The notes below the pieces were generated by a model, which was given only the letters and a program-made list of their open reading frames with translations, was not told the origin of the DNA and did no database searches. Shown here in pieces: positions 59,814 to 64,000 of a stretch of DNA of 64,000 nucleotides. Position 1 is the first letter of the stretch, and each line of letters begins with the position of its first letter. The stretch is from Pseudomonas frederiksbergensis (GTDB taxonomy: Bacteria; Pseudomonadota; Gammaproteobacteria; Pseudomonadales; Pseudomonadaceae): the NCBI RefSeq assembly GCF_003732705.1, contig NZ_MOBR01000019.1, positions 1 through 64,000 of the forward strand, in the 5' to 3' direction. Both the position numbers and the translations under genes were made by a program.

Positions 59814-60071
59814 TCTGCCGGGAATGTAGGAATTCTCTGACATCCAAATCCACTGCGTACCACAGCAGATGTTTAGGACGTGTCGGCTTTTCCTACGAGT
59901 TTTTCAGGCTTTTCCGCATTTACTGCCAGACCTACGGCCCATACCGTCGGATCTGACCAATTTGTGCGTGGGCTTTCGGTTTGCTGCGTCATGGTTTGAG
60001 ATCAATGAAGCCTCTACGTCCCTGGACGGGACGGCGGCTCATTGTTAAACACTAAAAAAGTAGGGAGCGTT

Positions 60072-61673
60072 ATGCGCCATACCTTGGTTTTATCCGCATT
60101 GCTGGGCACCGGCCTGTTGGCCGCCACTTCCATCAGCCAGGCCGCCAACAACAGCCTGGTGTTCTGCTCTGAAGGCAGCCCCGCCGGTTTCGACACGGCG
60201 CAGTACACCACTGCGACCGATAACGACGCCGCCGAACCGCTGTACAACCGACTGGCAGAGTTTGAAAAAGGCGCGACCAATGTCGTACCGGGCCTGGCCA
60301 CCCAGTGGGATATTTCCGAGGACGGTCTGACCTACACCTTTCACCTGCGCGAAGGGGTGAAGTTCCACACCACGCCTTACTTCACGCCGACCCGCGATTT
60401 CAACGCCGATGACGTGCTGTTCACGTTCAATCGCATGCTCGATCCACAGCAACCCTTCCGAAAGGCTTATCCAACCGAGTTCCCGTATTTCAACGGGATG
60501 AGCCTGAACAAGAACATCGCCAAGGTCGAGAAGACCGGGCCGCTGACCGTGGTCATGACGCTCAACAGCGTCGACGCCGCGTTCATCCAGAACCTCGCCA
60601 TGAGCTTCGCCGCCATCCTGTCTGCCGAATACGCCGACAAACTGCTGGCCGAGGGCAAACCGAGCGACATCAACCAGAAGCCGATCGGCACCGGGCCGTT
60701 CGTGTTCAAGAGTTACCAGAAAGACTCCAACATCCGCTACACCGGCAACCAGCAGTACTGGGACCCAAGCCGGGTCAAGCTCGACAACCTGATTTTCGCC
60801 ATCAACACCGACGCCTCGGTGCGGGTGCAGAAGCTCAAGGCCAACGAATGCCAGATCACCCTGCATCCGCGCCCTGCCGATGTAACCGCCCTGAAGAACG
60901 ACCCGAAACTCAAGCTCATCGAAAAGCCTGGTTTCAACCTCGGCTACATCGCCTATAACGTGCGGCACAAGCCGTTCGACCAGCTTGAAGTACGGCAGGC
61001 GCTGGATATGGCGGTGAACAAACAAAGCATTCTCAACGCTGTGTACCAGGGCGCCGGACAGTTGGCCGTCAATGCCATGCCGCCGACCCAGTGGTCCTAC
61101 GACACCACCATTAAAGACGCCGCCTACAACCCGGAAAAAGCCAAGGAACTGCTCAAGGCTGCCGGTGTGAAGGAAGGCACCGAAATCACCCTTTGGGCCA
61201 TGCCGGTCCAGCGCCCGTACAACCCCAATGCCAAGTTGATGGCCGAAATGCTCCAGGCGGACTGGGCGAAAATCGGCCTCAAGGTCAAGATCGTCAGCTA
61301 CGAATGGGGCGAGTACATCAAGCGCACCAAGAATGGCGAGCACGACATCAGCCTGATCGGCTGGACCGGTGATAACGGGGACCCGGACAACTGGCTGGGC
61401 ACGCTGTACAGCTGCGATGCCATCGGCGGCAACAACTACTCCATGTGGTGTGATCCGGCTTACGACAAGCTGGTCAAGCAGGCCAAGATCGTCACCGATC
61501 GTGACCAGCGCACCGTGCTTTACCAACAGGCGCAGCAATTGCTCAAGCAGCAAGTGCCGATCACGCCTATCGCTCACTCGACGGTCAACCAGCCGTTAAG
61601 CGCCAAAATCGAAGGGTTCAAGGTGAGCCCCTTTGGTCGCAACGTGTTCTCGGGTGTCAGCATAGAAAAATAA
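60072..61673 (+). CDS. Dipeptide/oligopeptide-binding protein (DppA-like, third copy)
   Basis: An SBP_bac_5 protein (533 aa). ATG 60072 follows AGGGAG and starts the signal peptide MRHTLVLSALLGTGLLAATSISQA. It is very close to the second copy over long stretches (YQGAGQLAVNAMPPTQWSYD, LWAMPVQRPYNPNAKLMAEM), but the N-terminal lobe differs around residues 45-55. It is 171 bp upstream of the OprD-type porin, matching the P. aeruginosa order dppA3-opdP. Confidence 0.92.
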   Translation: MRHTLVLSALLGTGLLAATSISQAANNSLVFCSEGSPAGFDTAQYTTATDNDAAEPLYNRLAEFEKGATNVVPGLATQWDISEDGLTYTFHLREGVKFHTTPYFTPTRDFNADDVLFTFNRMLDPQQPFRKAYPTEFPYFNGMSLNKNIAKVEKTGPLTVVMTLNSVDAAFIQNLAMSFAAILSAEYADKLLAEGKPSDINQKPIGTGPFVFKSYQKDSNIRYTGNQQYWDPSRVKLDNLIFAINTDASVRVQKLKANECQITLHPRPADVTALKNDPKLKLIEKPGFNLGYIAYNVRHKPFDQLEVRQALDMAVNKQSILNAVYQGAGQLAVNAMPPTQWSYDTTIKDAAYNPEKAKELLKAAGVKEGTEITLWAMPVQRPYNPNAKLMAEMLQADWAKIGLKVKIVSYEWGEYIKRTKNGEHDISLIGWTGDNGDPDNWLGTLYSCDAIGGNNYSMWCDPAYDKLVKQAKIVTDRDQRTVLYQQAQQLLKQQVPITPIAHSTVNQPLSAKIEGFKVSPFGRNVFSGVSIEK

Positions 61674-61844
61674 CCGATAAGCCTAAAACGCTGGGGGCGG
61701 ATTCCGCCCTCACGCAAGCGCATTGCCGTAATTCGCCGAACCGGCCTACAGCAAACGTTTGCGATGCCTTGTATGAGTTCTAACCAAATAGCCGGATCAC
61801 CAAAAAAGACCGGCATTAAAAAAAGAAAGAAAGGAGCTTCACCC

Positions 61845-63257
61845 ATGAAACTGAGCAGCACCGCGATTTTGGCCTTGGCCATCAGCAGCATCACCGCCAC
61901 GGCGTACGCGGAATCCCAAAGCCAGGAATACACCCCGGTTACGGTCAATACCTCTAGCGCCCAAGCTGATGCAACCGGCTTCCTCGAAGGCTCGACGATC
62001 AAAGGCACCACCCGTAACTGGTACGCCAACGAGCAACTGAAACGTGGCGGTACTTTCACCTACCGCAAGGACGGCGTTGCAACGCCGACTGATCGTCGGA
62101 TCAACTGGGTGCAGGGCACCATCGTCAATTTCAGCTCCGGTTTCACTCAGGGCACCGTCGGTGTCAGCACTGAATTGGCGGTCTACAACGCCGTCGCACT
62201 GGACCGTGATCGCAAGGACCTGGCGTCCAACAACGGTGGCGCACCGGGTTCCCGCCCAGGCGCCGGTAACAACCGTACCTTGACCACCGAGGGCGGTGAC
62301 GCTCAAGGCCAGTGGAGCAAACTGGGCCTGGCCAACGTCAAGTTCCGCGTGTCGAACACCACCCTGACCGCCGGTCGCCAGAACTTCAGCACTCCGATCG
62401 TCGATAACATCGGCAACCGTCCACTGCCTTCGAGCTTTCAAGGTGTGAGCCTGCACAGCGAAGAGCTGAACAACCTGTCGTTCGACGCCGGCACCTTCGA
62501 CCGCGTATCGCCGCGTACCGAAGAGAGCCTGTCGAAATTCCGCTCCGAGTACACCAACAACGGCGCTGAAACCGACCACGTCAACATCGTCGGCCTGAAC
62601 TATCAGCCGCTGAAAAGCCTGAAGACCAGCCTCTACGCTTCCCAGGTTGAAGACTTCTGGAACCAGTACTACTTCGGCGCCACCCACGAACTGGGTGACA
62701 GCTCGGTTCTGAGCCTGACCACCGGCCTGAACTACTACAAAACCGTCGATGCCGGCAAAAAAGAGATGGGCGAAATCGACAACGACACCTACTCCCTGTC
62801 GTTCGGCCTGACTCACCAGGCCCACAGCCTGACCTTCTCGTACCAGGAAGTTAACGGTAACGAGTACTTCGACTACCTGCACGAAACCAACGGCATCTAC
62901 CTGGCCAACTCCCTGCTGTCCGACTTCAACGGCCCGAACGAAAAATCGTTCCAGATCGCCTACGGCCTGAACATGGCTGAATACGGCGTGCCAGGCCTGA
63001 AGTTCAACATCTACCAGGCTCGCGGCTGGGGCATCGACGGTACTCACTACACCGGTACCGCCTACGACGTACGCAACATGGACGGCGAGCACCACTACGA
63101 ATACGGCATCGGTACTTCGTACGCCGTACAGAGCGGCCCGCTCAAGGCCACCACCGTTCGCGCGACTTACACCACGCACCGTGCCAGCGAAAACCAGGCT
63201 GATGGCAGCATCAACGAGTTCCGTCTCGTGACCACCATCCCGTTCAACATTCTGTAA
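61845..63257 (+). CDS. OprD-family outer-membrane porin, probably OpdP-like
   Basis: An 18-strand OprD-family porin (470 aa) with a signal peptide MKLSSTAILALAISSITATAYA. Pfam-type features include GFLEGSTIKGTTRNWYANEQ near the N-terminus, RVSNTTLTAGRQNFSTPIVDN in the middle and the terminal FRLVTTIPFNIL ending. AAGGAG precedes ATG 61845; the upstream frame is not family-like. Its location between dipeptide-binding proteins suggests the OpdP type, which takes up dipeptides and carbapenems in P. aeruginosa; specificity here is inferred. It probably passes peptides to the flanking binding proteins. Confidence 0.88.
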   Translation: MKLSSTAILALAISSITATAYAESQSQEYTPVTVNTSSAQADATGFLEGSTIKGTTRNWYANEQLKRGGTFTYRKDGVATPTDRRINWVQGTIVNFSSGFTQGTVGVSTELAVYNAVALDRDRKDLASNNGGAPGSRPGAGNNRTLTTEGGDAQGQWSKLGLANVKFRVSNTTLTAGRQNFSTPIVDNIGNRPLPSSFQGVSLHSEELNNLSFDAGTFDRVSPRTEESLSKFRSEYTNNGAETDHVNIVGLNYQPLKSLKTSLYASQVEDFWNQYYFGATHELGDSSVLSLTTGLNYYKTVDAGKKEMGEIDNDTYSLSFGLTHQAHSLTFSYQEVNGNEYFDYLHETNGIYLANSLLSDFNGPNEKSFQIAYGLNMAEYGVPGLKFNIYQARGWGIDGTHYTGTAYDVRNMDGEHHYEYGIGTSYAVQSGPLKATTVRATYTTHRASENQADGSINEFRLVTTIPFNIL

Positions 63258-63335
63258 AAACACCAGCCGACGGCTGACTCATGACGAGTCGGCCGTTTGG
63301 CTTTTATCTGTTCAACCGATTGCAGAGGGTTCTTG

Positions 63336-64000
63336 ATGAAAATGCTTCCCCTACGTGCGGCCATCGCTGCCGCGTTGCTGAGTGTCGCTGTTGGCGTCTC
63401 GGCCAAACCCCTGGTGGTCTGCACCGAAGCCAGTCCGGAAGGCTTCGACATGGTCCAGTACACGACTGCAGTCACAGCCGATGCGGTGGCCGAAACCATC
63501 TTCAATCGTCTGGCGGACTTCAAGCCCGGTACCACCGAAGTGGTTCCGGCACTGGCCGACTCCTGGGACATCAGCGAGGACGGACTGACCTACACGTTCC
63601 ACCTGCGCAAAGGCGTCAAGTTCCACACCACCGAATACTTCAAGCCGACCCGCGACATGAACGCCGACGACGTGGTCTGGAGCTTCCAGCGCCAGCTGGA
63701 CCCGAATCACCCGTGGCACAAACTGTCGAGCGTGGGCTTCCCGTACTTTGAAAGCATGGGCTTCAAGGAACTGCTCAAAAGTGTCGAGAAAGTCGACGAC
63801 AACACCGTCACTTTCACCCTGACCCGCCGCGAAGCGCCGTTCCTGGCCGACATCGCCATGGCCTTCTCCTCGATCTACTCCGCCGAGTACGCCGATCAGT
63901 TGCTCAAGGCCAACAAGACCGGCGACCTGAACAACAAGCCGGTCGGCACCGGCCCGTTCATCTTCCAGCGTTACGCCAAGGATGCTCAGGTCCGGTTCAA
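63336..64000 (+). CDS. Dipeptide/oligopeptide-binding protein (fourth copy), cut by the window end
   Basis: An SBP_bac_5 protein, of which 221 residues are visible. The signal peptide is MKMLPLRAAIAAALLSVAVGVSA, followed by KPLVVCTEASPEGFDMVQYTTAV. It is more diverged from the first three copies (TRDMNADDVVWSFQRQLDPN; LLKSVEKVDDNTVTFTLTRREAPFLADIAM), and resembles the single-copy DppA that precedes DppBCDF permease genes. AGAGG lies before the ATG, 78 bp after the porin. The permease genes would be to the right of the window. Confidence 0.88.
   Translation, partial: MKMLPLRAAIAAALLSVAVGVSAKPLVVCTEASPEGFDMVQYTTAVTADAVAETIFNRLADFKPGTTEVVPALADSWDISEDGLTYTFHLRKGVKFHTTEYFKPTRDMNADDVVWSFQRQLDPNHPWHKLSSVGFPYFESMGFKELLKSVEKVDDNTVTFTLTRREAPFLADIAMAFSSIYSAEYADQLLKANKTGDLNNKPVGTGPFIFQRYAKDAQVRF

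Noticed and set aside
56064..60071. Sigma-54 promoters (TGGCAC-N5-TTGC) ahead of the peptide-binding genes
   Set aside because: I read the gaps by eye and found no acceptable match.
58192..61577. Two long minus-strand frames opposite the DppA-like genes
   Set aside because: They are antisense to the second and third binding-protein genes and resemble each other only because those genes do.

Overview
The window is a piece of a Pseudomonas chromosome, most likely from the P. fluorescens group. The evidence is the gene order (hisGDC-murA-ibaG-mla / kdsDC-lptCAB-rpoN-hpf-ptsN-rapZ-ptsO; mreBCD-maf-rng-yhdP-nit-tldD; fagA-fumC-orfX-sodA; roxSR; a dppA/OpdP cluster), the high-GC coding style, and about ten extragenic REP elements of the kind seen throughout this group. 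No rRNA, tRNA, CRISPR array, transposase or phage structural gene was seen.

Layout. 1-1515: two small orphan genes of distantly related sequence, a coding remnant and REP DNA. 1516-9465 (minus strand): histidine synthesis (hisC, hisD, hisG), murA, the BolA-like ibaG, and the Mla lipid-trafficking operon. 9741-13109 (plus): kdsD-kdsC-lptC-lptA-lptB for Kdo synthesis and LPS export, followed by rpoN, hpf, ptsN, rapZ and ptsO (13294-16815). 16888-20657 (minus): a ZIP metal transporter and the iron-responsive fagA-fumC-orfX-sodA operon behind a Fur-box-like site. 20870-24340: pmbA (tldE), darP and tldD. 24359-34206 (minus): a nitrilase-family amidase, yhdP, rng, maf, mreD, mreC and mreB. 34418-39652 (plus): gatCAB, a short RlpA-like lipoprotein, a Na+/Ca2+ exchanger-family protein and a carboxymuconolactone-decarboxylase-family protein. 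39765-46397 (minus): an AEC transporter and a hexarate (galactarate/glucarate) catabolic block of garD, gudP, KGSA dehydrogenase and kdgD. Its probable GntR-type regulator lies at 48532-49281. Between kdgD and the regulator sits a cargo segment (46634-48521) with a phospholipase C-like gene behind a LexA box, a small frameshifted ORF and a 72-aa orphan. 49471-53111 (minus): a YddA/SbmA-type ABC exporter and the RoxS/RoxR redox two-component system. 53437-56285: a SIMPL-domain protein, a delta-60 repeat protein and decayed small ORFs. 56286-64000 (plus): three complete peptide-binding proteins, an OprD-family porin and a fourth binding protein cut by the window edge.

The most unusual signal is a 16-bp dyad, CTGTYATTTMTKACAG, found at four separate places (about 103, 901, 48165 and 54319). 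Each copy lies about 65-120 bp upstream of an orphan gene with no clear housekeeping role. The four copies share their centre as well as their arms, and that centre differs from the canonical LexA box CTGTATATACATACAG at 46578. This suggests a dispersed, undescribed regulon of accessory genes. Other points of note are an apparent ATT start codon for mreC (fixed by a strong ribosome-binding site and the family N-terminus), a shared operator half-site linking the GntR gene to kdgD, and a Glu-to-Gln change in the first alpha-repeat of the antiporter.
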